Below are positions 35,058 through 46,820 of a stretch of DNA of 64,000 nucleotides, in pieces (the stretch's first letter is position 1; every line of letters starts with the position of its first letter). Origin of the DNA: Halichondria panicea (lineage: Eukaryota > Porifera > Demospongiae > Suberitida > Halichondriidae); contig NC_087385.1 of assembly GCF_963675165.1 (NCBI RefSeq), forward strand, positions 5,725,412 through 5,789,411, written 5' to 3'. A program made the position numbers and the translations under genes. Below the pieces are notes generated by a model. The model saw nothing but the letters and a program-made list of their open reading frames with translations, searched no databases and was not told the origin of the DNA.

Positions 35058-35226
35058 TTAATGTTACATTAAATTTTTACATGTGACTGCCAATCTTTAT
35101 AATCATTATTCCTGTCATGGTACGTTGAAATTCTTGCATATATATATCCCTGTTTGATAATTATTGTGCATACAAAACTAATGATAATACGGAATTCATA
35201 AATTTAAAGAAGACAAATAATTATTA

Positions 35227-38200
35227 CTAATCATCAAGATTAACAATCTGAATGTCCAACAATTGCCGTAGTTGTGAACAAACTGGCAACAACTTGATCT
35301 TGGTATTTTGGGGCATTGCCATGATACTAGCAGGAGTATGGACATAAACAGACTTCTGCACATGTGCTGAAAAATCCCCCGCTGTCATCTCAAGAGCGGA
35401 AATTTCCGAACAGTGTTGTCTCAGTTGTGATTCACTCATACCTAGTGCGTCTAGTAGCTCAGGGAGTAGGTAGAAGTTGTGCCTCCTTGGGTTACTGCAC
35501 CCCACAACTATCTCAAAGTTGTAGACTGTCAGCATGGGGGCATCTGACAGCTCCAGAATAGGACATATGTACACTAGAGGGAAATCAAGTTCTTTGCCAA
35601 AGCTTGCAGAATCTGAGGGTTGGTAAATTTCAATAAAATGCACAATCAATGCTGTAAACGGTTATAAAGCTCACTTTTGTCGTAGCCGTTGATTGGTAGA
35701 GTGAGCAGATCGTCATCACATTGGGCCTGTGTATAAGAGCATATGCAAGTAGTTCATATAGCAACTGACTAACCTCGACTGAGTGTTTGATCACTGTTTT
35801 AGCGGACTTCGTAGACGGAGCAACACTGGATGCCATCTGCAGTGCTTTCCTACGAGCCTGGTAGTCATTGACAATGGCTGCAATACAAACACATGTAAGT
35901 TAAAAACACAAAGCGGGTTTCATTTGGAAATGCACTAGCTCCAGGGATGGTGAAAACAACAAATTTGGGTCTTAAAGCAAAATGGTGGGGTATTTTAATT
36001 GATACACACTAGCTAGCTAGCTGTTAGTGTGATTGGGCGGATCATTGCATTGTGCATGGCTTACGCAGAAGGTAGTCATAGATCTGTGGATGATTAGTAG
36101 TTTTGGCTAGGTACAGAGGGGTCTTGTCACCCAGCTCAGCAGTAGGGTCAGCTCCATGTTGAACAAGAGACTCGACTATGTCCAGAGCACCAATATCAAT
36201 AGCATCATGAATTGGCCTACAGTGCATGTATAAAAATAATGAAACTAAATGAATGGTTTGTGTAAATAAAGAAAGGTTGTTCTCTGTACCTTGTCCCATC
36301 TCTGGCACTAGCATTAGCATCAGCTCCACTCTTTAGCAGGTAATTGGCAATTACAAGACGATTGTTACTGCAGGCCTCGTGGAGAGGGGTCCATCCAGCG
36401 TTGTCTGCTACATTGGGGTCTGTCTTCATGTAGAACAGGAGACAGCGCACCATGTCCTACAGTGAAAGATTAAACTCTTAGTTACTTATAATTATGTACA
36501 AAGTGTGTACCTGCATGCACGTACATTACACAATTGTATCGCAATTAACAAATAATGTTCAAATGTTCTGGCATTTACTCAGAAAATTTACCATTTTTCC
36601 TCTGCGGCAGACTTTGTGGAGAGGAGTGTCTCCAGAGCTTTTGTCATGTGCGATCTTCTTGCAGCGCGCAACAACTTCTGCAGTACATACACTAGAGCGT
36701 AATAAGGTACACTAAAATTATACACAACATACCAGGAGGAAATTCGTCCAACAAACTATCTGAGCTCAACACTGAAATGGTGTCCTGCACCGAAGAGTCA
36801 AGGTCTTGCAATCCAGAGTCCAGGTCATGTGATGACGACCCTTGGTCTAGAGATATACTTTGAGAGCTGCTTGTTGTCATAGCAGCAGAATACTCACTAC
36901 TCGTGTCCTAATACAAGAGAAAAACATTGAAAAAAGTGTTAAAAAGTATGATTATAATGACTTACTGTTGTGCAATTCAAATTGAGCACACCATTTGGTA
37001 CACCAGAATCGTCAGTGTCCGTGCCCTTCCTGGCAGTTTGAATACGCTCTCTCTCGTGTACTTCAATCTCTTTCTCCATTACCTCACGTCGGGCAAGGGC
37101 AAAGGATTCAGCACGGCTACGAGATGTCAGGATCTCAGGAGTGAAGTCCTACAGAGGCAAAAACAACATAATGCATTACCAAAACAGAACCAGTAGTGAA
37201 AACAAAGCACATGGATGGTAGTGCGCATGTGCATGCAGGAGTTTGATGCCTTGAATCAAATCGTGTGTAAGTGCTTTTGCTCGCTTCTATTCGACAACAT
37301 TATGAGAAAATCTGCCCACTTTAACTTGTTGTGTTGAGGCTACCACTTAGGCATCCATATGAGCAGACTCAGATCTAGAATCACAAACAAACACACACAC
37401 ATGCAGGCTACTATAAACCCGTGGCGCCATGGTACGCCTCACCACACTCACTCCAGACAGAAGGAGCTTGATTTCAGCCGGTACACCATTATTCATAGAA
37501 CTTTTTTGATTCTGATTCTTTTTCTACAGAAAAGATATCTTTTCAATGTTGCCCTAAATAAACCTTTATTGCTACCTTTTTGTCAATTTTTGCTGTGAAC
37601 CTTCTTTTTACTCTCCGCTTATACTTTTTCTTCACCTCACTCTGTTGCTTTTTATCCAAGTTCCCAATTCTCATAGGCTGAACTTGTTGATTAACGATTG
37701 GTTTTTCTTGGCTCTGTACGTCGTCCTCTTGAGGATGCTCTAGAATTTTGTTAAGTACTGGAGATAACCTCCAACATCCACTTGGCAAGTGAAAAGGCTT
37801 TCTTACAGCAGGTACTATTTCTTCTGTCGTGACATCAGCTTTAACCTTTCTCTCCTCGTCAGTGGCACTATCGACACCAGAGTCAATATCTTCTCCTAGG
37901 TCCATTGCAAAGTTTTCAACAGAGTGATTGCTTACAACAGGCCAGTGTGATATTCTGACAGGAAGCTGAACTTTTACAGGTTTTGGAGTGGTAACTTGAC
38001 GAGGTGGTGATGGTTCAGAGGCCTGTCTCAAAATCTTCTTTGGAACAACACTAAGAAGTGTTCGTGGCAATGTCGACTCACACTCCATACATGTACTGTT
38101 CCTGCCCCCTGTTGAAGTTTTATCACAGTAGGAATGCTCTCTATATATCTGAAACAAGAGACTCTGATATTGAGACTTAAACTGATTACTTGCGCCATCG

Positions 38201-38916
38201 CTAACACTTTTCCGATTCATTCTAGGATCTCGAAATGAGTGGGGTGGTAGTGCCAGGTTCTGTTGAGGAATTGGATAATAATTTCCACCGTTGTAACCAT
38301 GATGATGCTCAGGTCCAGTGATCACAGGAGGGGGTAGAATGGGACTACGATGATGCTCAGATCCAGTGAGCACCGGAGAGGAGAGAATGGGACCTCTGTT
38401 TCTCTCATCATAAACATATGGCTGTCTTCTCTCTCTGTACCATGCATATGGTACATTGTTGTGGGAGTGTCTGTGTCGAGGCAGAGGCCTATGACAAGAC
38501 ATATTAACATGGGTGTTCAGTTATACCTATTAGCAAACCTTTGCAGAGGTAATAAAGAGGATCTTTGCGGAGGGTGTCCATTGTAGTGATACTTAGCTCG
38601 CTCAGATGGATAATATTGTCCCCTCTCTGGTGGTGGTGATGAGGAGTAGCGGTAGTGTCTGTCTCCATGACTCCTGTTATAGTTGTTTGGAGGAGAGTCT
38701 CTATCGTGGAACTGTAATGGATTAATATAATTATATTAAAGTCATGGCTATATACTGTGTAACAGTATAGTTAGTTTTGCTACTCACATCTTTCATATGC
38801 CCACGACCATTCTGTCTTACTCCAAAGTCTCCACTTCCTTCTGGCCTGTAGGGACATTTATTACAATAAGGCACTCCTACCCTTTCCATAGACTCTAGTA
38901 AGGATAGACTCATCAT
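35227..38916 (-). CDS. BCOR-like: BCOR/BCORL1 homologue (ankyrin repeats plus PUFD)
   Basis: Exons 38788-38916, 38539-38711, 37576-38488, 36966-37148, 36733-36907, 36592-36677, 36290-36456, 36065-36216, 35774-35877, 35675-35726, 35227-35612; 839 residues, phases consistent. In animals BCOR scaffolds the Polycomb complex PRC1.1. The N-terminal 520 residues are low complexity, rich in R, H, P and Y, with a CxxC pair (YCNKCPYR). Three ankyrin repeats lie at about 525-660 (GDTPLHKVCRRGKM, GWTPLHEACSNNRLVIANYL, DGTRPIHDAIDIGALDIVES), very like BCOR. The last exon matches the PUFD domain that binds PCGF1: PMLTVYNFEIVV, FYLLPELLDALGMSESQL, CSEISALEMTAGDF. The 62-nt last intron was inferred because direct reading stops. 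An upstream non-coding exon may exist. Human BCOR is about twice as long. Confidence 0.88.
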
Positions 38917-39597
38917 TATTGCTTCAGCTATAATAATAAAGAAATAATTAGGTCACCAGCATATTAGCCAATGAGTAAACTAAAACTAATTCAATTGATG
39001 CAATGCTTCACGACACAATTCATTTGTCTCTTCTTATCAATAGATAGATCAGTGCCCATAATCAGGCTAGGGATTACCTCGATTCCCGGTCCTTTAATTA
39101 CCATTAATTTTAATATTGATTTGATTTCTCAATTGATGGCATGGCATTCTTATGCAGCTACGAGAATTCACACCCTTTCTATAACTATCTTCATGCACTG
39201 ACAATTCACTGTTATTTTTATCTACATTGTATTCTCATTCTTAGAATGTATTGATAATCACCTTCTTTCCACCTCATGAGAGCCCCTGGGATCTCCTGTA
39301 TATACAGCAGAGCCATTTGCAGACCAACCCTGAGATGTGTACGCACTCATTGATGATGGATCTACTGAATGATGACTGCTACCCTTTATACTCTCGAGCT
39401 AGTAGCTACATCCACCCCATTTCTAAAGCACATGCTTCTTATGGGTGTGGCTACAGGTTAGCAAAACACATTACTCATCACGGGCACTCATTCATGAATA
39501 TCACAGCTAGCTCACATGACTAAACCATAAACTGATGAAATTTCTTCTTGGCTCAGAAAAAGACGTAGACAGAGACGAAGTCTAAAGTAGAAAAATC
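38917..39597. other. Divergent intergenic region
   Basis: Between the BCOR-like start (-) and the ATP6AP2 start (+). AT-rich, no recognisable gene or strong repeat. A 90-codon frame at 39251 lacks any family resemblance. Confidence 0.6.
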
Positions 39598-42316
39598 ATG
39601 GCAAGGACTACTGTTTCCAAGCTTTTTATCTCACTAGCTATCCTTGGTAAGGTCTAAAGCTTTGTCATAGAGTTTATTATTGTAGATCTATGCCTAAAAG
39701 TTAGCAATGTATTTCACTACAGGAATCCTGGGTTGCATGAGTGTGGATTTCACTGGAGAATGGCAAATCAACATCAAGGCTTCAGTGAGTTAACAGAACC
39801 TGCACTGTGGGGTATCATATTATCATAACCTTTACCATGTAGCCGTCAGGTGGATCACGGTTCTATGTGCTTCACGATTGGCAGAACACGTACAGCAATG
39901 CTGAGGTATCCCCCTTCCCAGCAACTGACCTCTCGGACATTATGCTCAAGACCATGGGAATTCTCAAGGTAACGCATGCGTTATCAACACAGTATGGCAT
40001 TGTTGTGTGATACGTGCGGCTTATTTGTACAGGATGGTATCAACTGGGCAGGAGTTGTCATGGGTAACCTATTCAGCAGACCAAGTGCTACAGCTCTGTT
40101 TGTTATCGATGGGTTGTCTTCCAGTGAGTTTATTTATTGTGAATTTTTTTACATTTGTGTGAATTTTTATGCATATTTTGCAGAGACATCAATAGAATCT
40201 TTGTCGGAGATGTCATTTGATGTAGATCAGGTATGTTCTTCCCTTTTCCCTGTTATTAGTCCATTAACGACCTTCCGTCACCCAGAACGGACTCACCGGG
40301 TGCACCTGCGAAGACATGAAGAGGATGTTTGAGGGAGACAATGTGGCCACTCACCTCAGCGGCTTGTTTGATCACTCTTCACAAACCCACAGTGTCTCGG
40401 CCAATACTCATGTGAGTCAGTGTGTAATGTGCAGCATTGTGTTAGTGTGTTATGTGCATCAGTACGGTTGTTTTGCCAGCTTACTGTGGGCTCTCACAGC
40501 ACTATCAAATCTTTAAACTTGTCTCTCCCCCTTTACCCGCTATAGGCCGCGGAGGCAGCTGCTGCTCAGGACTCCTTTACAACAGAGAGTCAGTTGGAGG
40601 ATTTGGTGAGATATTATATCCGTTAGAAGTTGGACCATTAGCAGTCAATGGAAAGAGCATTTCATCACCTTGTACTGGCTACTCATACCATTGTGTTCAA
40701 CTCTATGGAGTATATACAACACTGTCTATTGTGTGTGATATGAATGTCCCATTGTTCAGGTCCAGGCCGTACAGCAGTCACATATCTCCCTGGCTGATTA
40801 TGGTCTAGAGGAAGCGGCAGCAAAACTGGACATCTCCAATAAGGTGTGTACAACGCTGTTATTGACCTCTCAATGACCTTCAACCTCTTACTTTAGGTGG
40901 ATGCCCACTTTATTGCTGAGCTGGTGTTAGTCCGTCAAGCAGTTCAACAGGTGAGCCTAGTGTCTCTTGTCTCTAGTGTTTGACCTCCCTCCCCCCCCCT
41001 CAGCTTGAAGAACTCAAGAGCTATGTGAGAGACGGTGCTCCTGACGTCTATGTATTCACCATCTCAACTCTCAGGGTAAGTCTTTCAATCTCATAAATGA
41101 ACCAGAAGCTACAGCCTTGGACTTGAGGCATTTCTGTTAATAAGTATAACTTTAAAATGAAATCTACATTGTATTGAAAGCAGCCCTTTTCTGCCCCTGG
41201 CTACATACTGTACATGGACTGTACATGTACTGTATCTATATTGTTTGGTTGCTCCCCCAGAACGTAGAGTCTCGATATGGTGCTGGGTCAAGCAAGGCCA
41301 AACTGGCAGCTAAACTAGTGAAAGACACGATTTTCAAGGCCTCCCAGCAGCTGGTCTCTCTCTACAACCAGAGGATCCTCGTCCAAGCTCTTGTGCTCGA
41401 GTGGGACTACCCGTAAGTCGTGTGTTTATCATGTGTAGAGCGTATGATTATGTGATTAATCTCTGTAGAGAGCTTTCTGGAGATTCTGCTGAACTTAGCG
41501 CTGCCTATGAGGTGCTTCAACCTCATCTAGATGGACAGGTAGTCTATTTATTACACACGTAGTTAATGACTGTACATTAAATTTACTCCATTTTCAGAGC
41601 AAAGAGTCTTTCCTGGCTGGACTTCCAAAGGTTTCTATTGACACAGTGAGTTAATGTGCAGAGGAGGTACGACAGGTGCTGTGCAGCTCAAGCAATAATT
41701 ATCCGCCCACATCGTTTGCTGAGGCTAATTGCTTGAGCTGCACCACGCCTGTCAGACCTCCTCTGGTTAATGTGTGTACAGCACGTCATGTGACCGTATT
41801 CATGGTGATACTTTCTCCACCCAGGGCTCATTTGCTGATATGGCACTGTGTTCCAAGCTGACCTCTGCTTTGAGAGAGAGCAGCTATCTCGCTCATTGTC
41901 CCACCCCCACACCTCTACTATCCTCACAAAGTCACACCCTTTACAAGTCCCGGAACTTGAGACAGGCTGCCCCCGTGAGTCTAGTGTGAATAGTGTGTAC
42001 CTATTATACAATTGGCGAGTTATATCCAAGTGCTGTCAGTAGCTAATGATTATCACAGTGTAATGATTTCAGTTGTGTTCCTTCCTGTATATAGGAGGAG
42101 GTGCTAGGCAACGTCACTGTGGCCAGTAATTCTCTGGTGGAGGGTCGTTCTGACAATTTTGCGGCCATTTTCCTCATCACTCTCTTCATCATGGTCAGTA
42201 TGGGCCTCGCTCTGTTTGCCACCAGCTGGGCTATGTGGACCATGGACCCTGGGAGGGACTCCATCATCTATCGACAAGTGTCCGACCCTACAGGCGATGG
42301 CATTCAAATGAAATAG
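39598..42316 (+). CDS. ATP6AP2: ATP6AP2-like (V-ATPase accessory protein 2, prorenin receptor)
   Basis: Fifteen exons (39598-39646, 39723-39784, 39843-39968, 40033-40123, 40184-40230, 40286-40411, 40546-40605, 40760-40843, 40897-40950, 41004-41075, 41261-41412, 41469-41538, 41598-41645, 41825-41974, 42095-42316), 470 residues. Signal peptide (TTVSKLFISLAILGILGCMS), a long luminal domain, one transmembrane segment (FAAIFLITLFIMVSMGLALF) and the diagnostic short tail WTMDPGRDSIIYRQ, very close to the W.MDPG.DSIIYR of animal ATP6AP2. The luminal part is diverged but keeps RPSATALFVIDGL and SRYGAGSSKAKLAAKL. The family assists V-ATPase assembly and Wnt signalling. It is longer than the human protein (350), with an extra region near the exon at 41825. 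A transposon sits in the intron before that exon. Confidence 0.88.
41659..41765. mobile_element. 107-bp terminal-inverted-repeat element, 9-bp target duplication
   Basis: Begins cagaggaggtacgacagg and ends with its inverted copy (...gtcagacctcctctg). Arms of about 38 bp match with four differences. Flanking direct repeats gttaatgtg lie at 41650-41658 and 41766-41774. Termini match the element at 56600. Non-autonomous, in an intron of the ATP6AP2-like gene. Confidence 0.9.
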
Positions 42317-42553
42317 CAGCGGCTACTCTGGGACTTAAACTGAACTGAACTGAACTGTGTATAATTAAGGGTGTGTGTAGCTTGGAATATTAATATTCTC
42401 TTTACAGTAGCTATGTACAATTGAATTGTAGTTTCATTTACTGAAGTTGGTTATTCACAGTAGTAATGAATCGAAGTCACTAAAAACAACAATGTGCTGA
42501 ACTATATTGAATGTAATGACAGATGGTAGACATAAACAAGTCGTATAAACAGA
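42317..42553. other. Convergent 3' region
   Basis: 237 bp between two convergent stop codons; AT-rich, no feature seen beyond presumed 3' ends. Confidence 0.5.
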
Positions 42554-44096
42554 CTAGCTAAGGTAGTGGTTCAGACTCTTTCCCATGGCACCACTCCATA
42601 TTCTGTCCACCTCAGCTTTGGTAGTGCTCAGTAACAACTCGATAACCTTCCATCTTGGTTCTATCGATGAGACTAGGTAATCGTTCCACGGTTCATTCTT
42701 GTACTGCACCTCGGAAACCATCGCTACCTGACAACACCTAGCCATCACTGCATAGTAGAGAAAGCCCATTTCTTCTTTGCTTAACTCAAACTCTTGTGAA
42801 TAACCTGAAATAAGCGGTGAAACCAGTTCAAATGGGTTAGTTTGGGGGTTAGAAAATTCAGCAATCACATCTGTCACTAAAACAGCCAGTTCAAACAAGT
42901 AACACGAGTTCACTGCGTCGTCGAAATCAATAAAGGCTGCAAATTTGTACTGCTCTTTACTTGCTTGCACGATAATGTTTGTTGTGTGAGCATCATTGTA
43001 CAGAATACCTCTCTTAAAGGTCGGAATTCGTGGAGCAACATGTGTCGTGAATTCAACAAAGACTTGCTCAGCCATTTTCTTTCTATATGGATCTTCAACA
43101 CTTGAAATGAACTCTGGGAACATGTCCTGAAAGTGCATTTGGTCAAAGTTGGCCAGTACCCTAGTGGAGATTGCTTCGTTGGTAAAACCATCCTAAAAAA
43201 CACACATAAAGATTGTACACACAACTTGCTGTCAATAACTCACATTCAGAGAGGTATCGATTTTCCCAAGAAACTGGCCAACTTCAAATAGCAATGTGGG
43301 TGTGATGCACTCCTTGCTGATAGCGTCCATTGTTTCACCGGGCACAAACCTAACCACTCGAATACAGTAAGTGTAACCATCCATCACATCACAGTCAACC
43401 CCCACCACTCTCCTCAGCTCCTGGCCAGTAACCATGGAAATGGTACCTCCATCTCTGTTGGTCACCTGATCGAATTGAAAACATACCACCAGTGCATACA
43501 TAATTAACATGTACCCATTGCACCATCTAGGTTCATGGCAAGAGTAAGTACGGTGCGTTTAACACATGTAACATTTATATTGATACAATGGGATGGAATT
43601 ATGAAAAACCTTACTCCGCCTGCCATGCATCTACCCAGGAGCAATAATTTGCTCCTGCATCTACTCATGTATACGATATAGACTCGCAAGTCCTCACTTT
43701 TTCATGGCCATGTGTTTAGCCTCGTTCCCAGGCAGAGATAACTCGGCCTAGGGACGAGGCTAGGCCATGTTATGAGATTATTGCGTACAGACGTATACAG
43801 ATACGTTTCCCCACCTGACTCGTGCCCTGGAACCCTCGGCTGTGAAGATGGCTCATGAGTGCAGACACTCCACACACCACCTCCGGGAGATTGTTCAAAC
43901 AATTGTACATCTTAAACACAAACTCTGACGTGTCTCCATCTTCCAGATGGGCTACGAAATAGTAGTTGCGGTCATCGTAACTAACCAACTGCTTGGGGGA
44001 ATCTAAATCGATGAATCGGTACGGGTAAAAATGGCGAATGAGCTTCACGAGTGAGAGATTGCAGAGATCAGGGGGACGCCCGGTGAGAGAAGACAT
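42554..44096 (-). CDS. HYKK-like: Hydroxylysine-kinase-like aminoglycoside phosphotransferase (APH) family protein
   Basis: Exons 43815-44096, 43244-43465, 42554-43192; 380 residues against about 373 for human HYKK. Mammalian HYKK phosphorylates 5-hydroxylysine using GTP. N-lobe: LVSYDDRNYYFVAHL and EFVFKMYN, with Lys as the likely phosphate-binding residue. Hinge region: CIRVVRFVPGETMDAI, LLFEVGQFLGKIDTSL. Catalytic loop: GILYNDAHTTNIIV, where the common HGDxxxxN appears as YNDAHTTN; the catalytic Asp and the metal-binding Asn are kept but His-Gly is lost. FIDFDD is the following metal-binding motif. The altered loop leaves substrate and activity uncertain. Phases agree and all introns are GT-AG. 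Confidence 0.87.
43718..43765. repeat. Short hairpin repeat in an intron
   Basis: tagcctcgttccc and gggacgaggcta are inverted copies about 22 bp apart. Small fold-back elements with such ends are easily mistaken for coding sequence. Confidence 0.6.
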
Positions 44097-44425
44097 TTAA
44101 TGGCTTTTATATCTCGTAAGAGTAGACTCGTATCTACTTGATCTCGTAAACACCATCCAGCCTGAGGGGAAATCATTCACTTTGGTTTATTAGTGTATCA
44201 GTGCACAAACCCTACCAGTTAAATGCTTATGATAGCATGCAAGTTAAGTTACCTTTCTACATACAGTACATGAGTAATGATATCCCCTCAGGCCCTGACA
44301 GCAGTCTTTCACCTCAGAATAACACATTAATTGGGCAAAGAGTATTTCACAAATAAACAGCAATCCAATGCCAATAAATTATACAGCATGTAGCAGTACA
44401 TAAATTCCTAAAGTTCTCTTTTGCA
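44097..44425. other. Intergenic spacer
   Basis: Between the HYKK-like start and the TMEM33 stop, both on the minus strand. No gene or clear repeat seen; presumably TMEM33 3' end and HYKK-like promoter. Confidence 0.5.
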
Positions 44426-44577
44426 TCAAGCCTCTCTCCTCATGTGCTGTGAAGGAGCTAATGCACTAATAAAAGAAACAATTTTTCGTAGAATAGTTGA
44501 CACGAATTGAGGACATTTTGGGTGTGCAGCCAAGTACTCCATTGCCACTCGGAGGTCCGAAAACGCCACCCTATATA

Positions 44578-44620
<43 letters not shown>

Positions 44621-45313
44621 GGGGGGGGTGAGTGTGTGTGTGTGTGTGTGTGTGTGGGGGGGGGGGGTGAATATACTAGAGTGGAGTGATGTGAGGAGTC
44701 GGTTGTGATGTTAGTGTGTCTAGTACCTACTATCACATAAGTTTGCAAGCTCCTACGGGACTTAAATTTAGCCAACAATGTTAAAAAGGACGGTGGAGTG
44801 AAAAAGACGGCTTAGGGTACACTACTTATGAGGAGATTCCATACCTGACTGACGGGTTCCTAAGAGACTGGTAGCGCCACTTGAGGAAGTTGTAGTGAAA
44901 CAACGGAGCTAAGAAGAACATCTGTCCACTCAGCACGTTGGAGATCACCACAAACACCATGAAGACCTCAGCATACGCTATGTACCGCCTCAGGTCCTGC
45001 TGCTTCTGAGCAATCAGGTCATTCAACCGACTCAAAACTCTGTGTGTGTGTGTGAGCGAGAAAAAGTGTTTTAATTCAGACCACGACCAAAGCGACAGTA
45101 ATGACAACAAGCTCACCTTTGTAGAGAGGCTGGCAGAAACTGGAGAAAGAGATAAACACAGTTCACTTCAATAGTCAAAACACAGACAGCCACAACACAG
45201 GATATGCAACCATCATTGTTATAATTGTTCTACAATAATATGTTGAATCTGGGAAAGCTATTTGGAAGGGCAAAGAGTACTCATTTCCCACACTTGAAGT
45301 TACCCACCAATCA

Positions 45314-45386
<73 letters not shown>

Positions 45387-46237
45387 GACTGACTGGGATT
45401 AGGCCGTTGGTGTAGGTGACTGTGAACATGATAGCGTAGAGGAAGGGAGGTATGAGGTAGACTGGAGGGGGGAGAGAGAGCCAATATTAGAGATGAAAAT
45501 AGTACAACCAACGACAATGTCATTGTGTGTTTGTGGACGGGAATAATCGCTTAACTACTGTTCACAGTGGAGTGTATGGAGGGTGTTATTGTATGTACTG
45601 TTACAGTACAGCATTCAACTCACTGGACATAGGTGCTTGGTTGTAGTAGAACAAGGTGTAGATCATGTAGTGACCACTGTCCTCGCTACCAGCCAGTAGG
45701 TACATCTGCTTGCTAAAGAAGGAAATCTGCAGCACGATTTTTATGTCATAATGATGTCACATGTGCTGCATCAATAGCGGCTCACCCCCTGCTGATTCTT
45801 TCTTTGATAAAGTCGTACGCTAAATGTGAGGAATGCTGTCAGAAAGGCATTGAGATAGCAGCTGTAAGCAAAGCCTACACCAATCAACCTGTGTGTGTGT
45901 GTTGTGGGTGTGTGTGTGTGTGTGTGTGTGGAGGGGGAGTCGATTTAAGAGCACAAAATCAACCAAAAATGGTACAATGGCAGTTTGAGTGAGAGAGATG
46001 TGTAGAGAACGCACCCAAAAGTTGAGAGTAGGTATATGAAGGCGCACACAATAGTGATGAGCCTCAAGTTGAACAATGTCGTGGCAACCATATCAGATGT
46101 AATGTAACTCTGTGTAAACAATGGCAGCATGAATATGAACCACGATTATACTAACATGTGTGGCAGATCACCTTCAGCGTGAGTTGAGGGCTACTGGTCT
46201 CTTGACCTGGCGACGGTTCCGTCTGTGGAGTTGCCAT
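44426..46237 (-). CDS. TMEM33: TMEM33-like ER membrane protein
   Basis: Exons 46172-46237, 46015-46109, 45786-45888, 45624-45726, 45394-45461, 45117-45139, 44845-45039, 44426-44570; 265 residues against 247 in human. TMEM33 is an ER/nuclear-envelope multi-pass protein of the Pom33 family that binds reticulons. Hydrophobic segments: LITIVCAFIYLLSTFGL, CYLNAFLTAFLTFSV, VYLIPPFLYAIMFTV, VFMVFVVISNVLSGQMFFL. The C-terminal half matches TMEM33 strongly: VLSRLNDLIAQKQQDLRRYI, FLKWRYQSLRNPSVR, PQFVSTILRKIVSFISALAP. One exon is only 23 nt (FLPASLQ), and two introns hold long CA/GT runs. CMC4 lies 80 bp upstream on the same strand, and a strong acceptor (ttcctttag at 46253-46261) sits just before the TMEM33 start. 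Confidence 0.9.
44580..44667. repeat. (GT)n with G tracts
   Basis: Two GT runs each ending in 10-11 G residues, at the 5' edge of an intron end of TMEM33 (acceptor at 44571-44572 on the minus strand). Confidence 0.9.
45317..45382. repeat. (CA)n microsatellite in a TMEM33 intron
   Basis: About 33 CA units without interruption, ten bases downstream (minus strand) of a splice donor. Confidence 0.95.
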
Positions 46238-46317
46238 GTTTACCACTTATCCCTAAAGGAAGAAAATTGATTATTTATTATTCATTCTTTCTTGGTACTG
46301 GAAGAGAAATAGATTCA

Positions 46318-46663
46318 TTAGTTCCTGGAATAATGCTGTATACCTGAGCAGTAGGCTGAGTGTTGAAGGACTTGAGGACTGAGTTTCTTACAGCAAGCTC
46401 GTAGACTATCGATCTCCGCACCACACTTGCTCTCCTGGTAGTGGTTAGCTGGGGAGGATCAGAAGTGTGAGGTGAGTGTATATAAGACCATACCAATACA
46501 CGTCATGTCAGAGTTCATGTGCTATGTGTTGATCGAACCATCTTGTGAGATCTGACCCAATTAGATTACACAGGTGTATAAAAACACCTTGCAAGCAGTA
46601 CTGTATCCTGCAGGCTTTATCTTTGCACAGCTTTTCTGCAAGTTTCTTGTACTCTTGTTCCAT
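46318..46663 (-). CDS. CMC4: CMC4-like twin CX9C mitochondrial protein
   Basis: Exons 46588-46663 and 46318-46448 give exactly 68 residues, the length of human CMC4. Twin CX9C pattern: LCKDKACRIQYCL (Cys13 and Cys23 nine residues apart, plus Cys18) and SKCGAEIDSLRACC (Cys34 and Cys44). QYCLQANHYQESKC closely follows the family pattern QKCLQ.N.Y.ESKC. Such proteins are oxidised in the mitochondrial intermembrane space by the MIA40 pathway. Too small and split to be seen as one frame. An in-frame upstream ATG at 46786 would add 41 residues with no CMC4 similarity. If the donor after 46344 is used with the acceptor at 46253, the CMC4 frame runs into the first TMEM33 exon in another frame. Confidence 0.9.
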
Positions 46664-46820
46664 GAAATCTCCGTAGACTAAAGCTGTTCTCAGTATACTT
46701 TCAATGTTTTCTCCGTTCACTTTCAGCTGGACACGCCCACAAGAAGTAGTAAAGCTAGCTTTGTGAGAAAGCTTTATAAACGTCATCGCGCTTCACTGAG
46801 AAAGAAAAGAAAAAAAGGAA
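46664..46820. promoter_or_regulatory. Head-to-head promoter of CMC4 and KDM6
   Basis: 157 bp between opposite start codons. No TATA box is clear. It would also drive TMEM33 if CMC4 and TMEM33 share a transcript. Confidence 0.45.

Noticed and set aside
35650-35673. A 23-nt GT-AG intron in the BCOR-like gene
   Set aside because: Phase allows it, but a 62-nt intron using the next acceptor (accaaccctcag) is also in phase and of realistic size.
39251-39523. 90-codon frame upstream of ATP6AP2
   Set aside because: No recognisable domain or splice support; probably promoter or leader sequence.
43702-43902. Frame with VPRPSYLCLGTRL
   Set aside because: Translation of a short hairpin repeat in an intron.
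46508-46786. 92-residue minus-strand frame as an independent gene
   Set aside because: Its middle is the first CMC4 exon; the C-terminal part is intron read-through.
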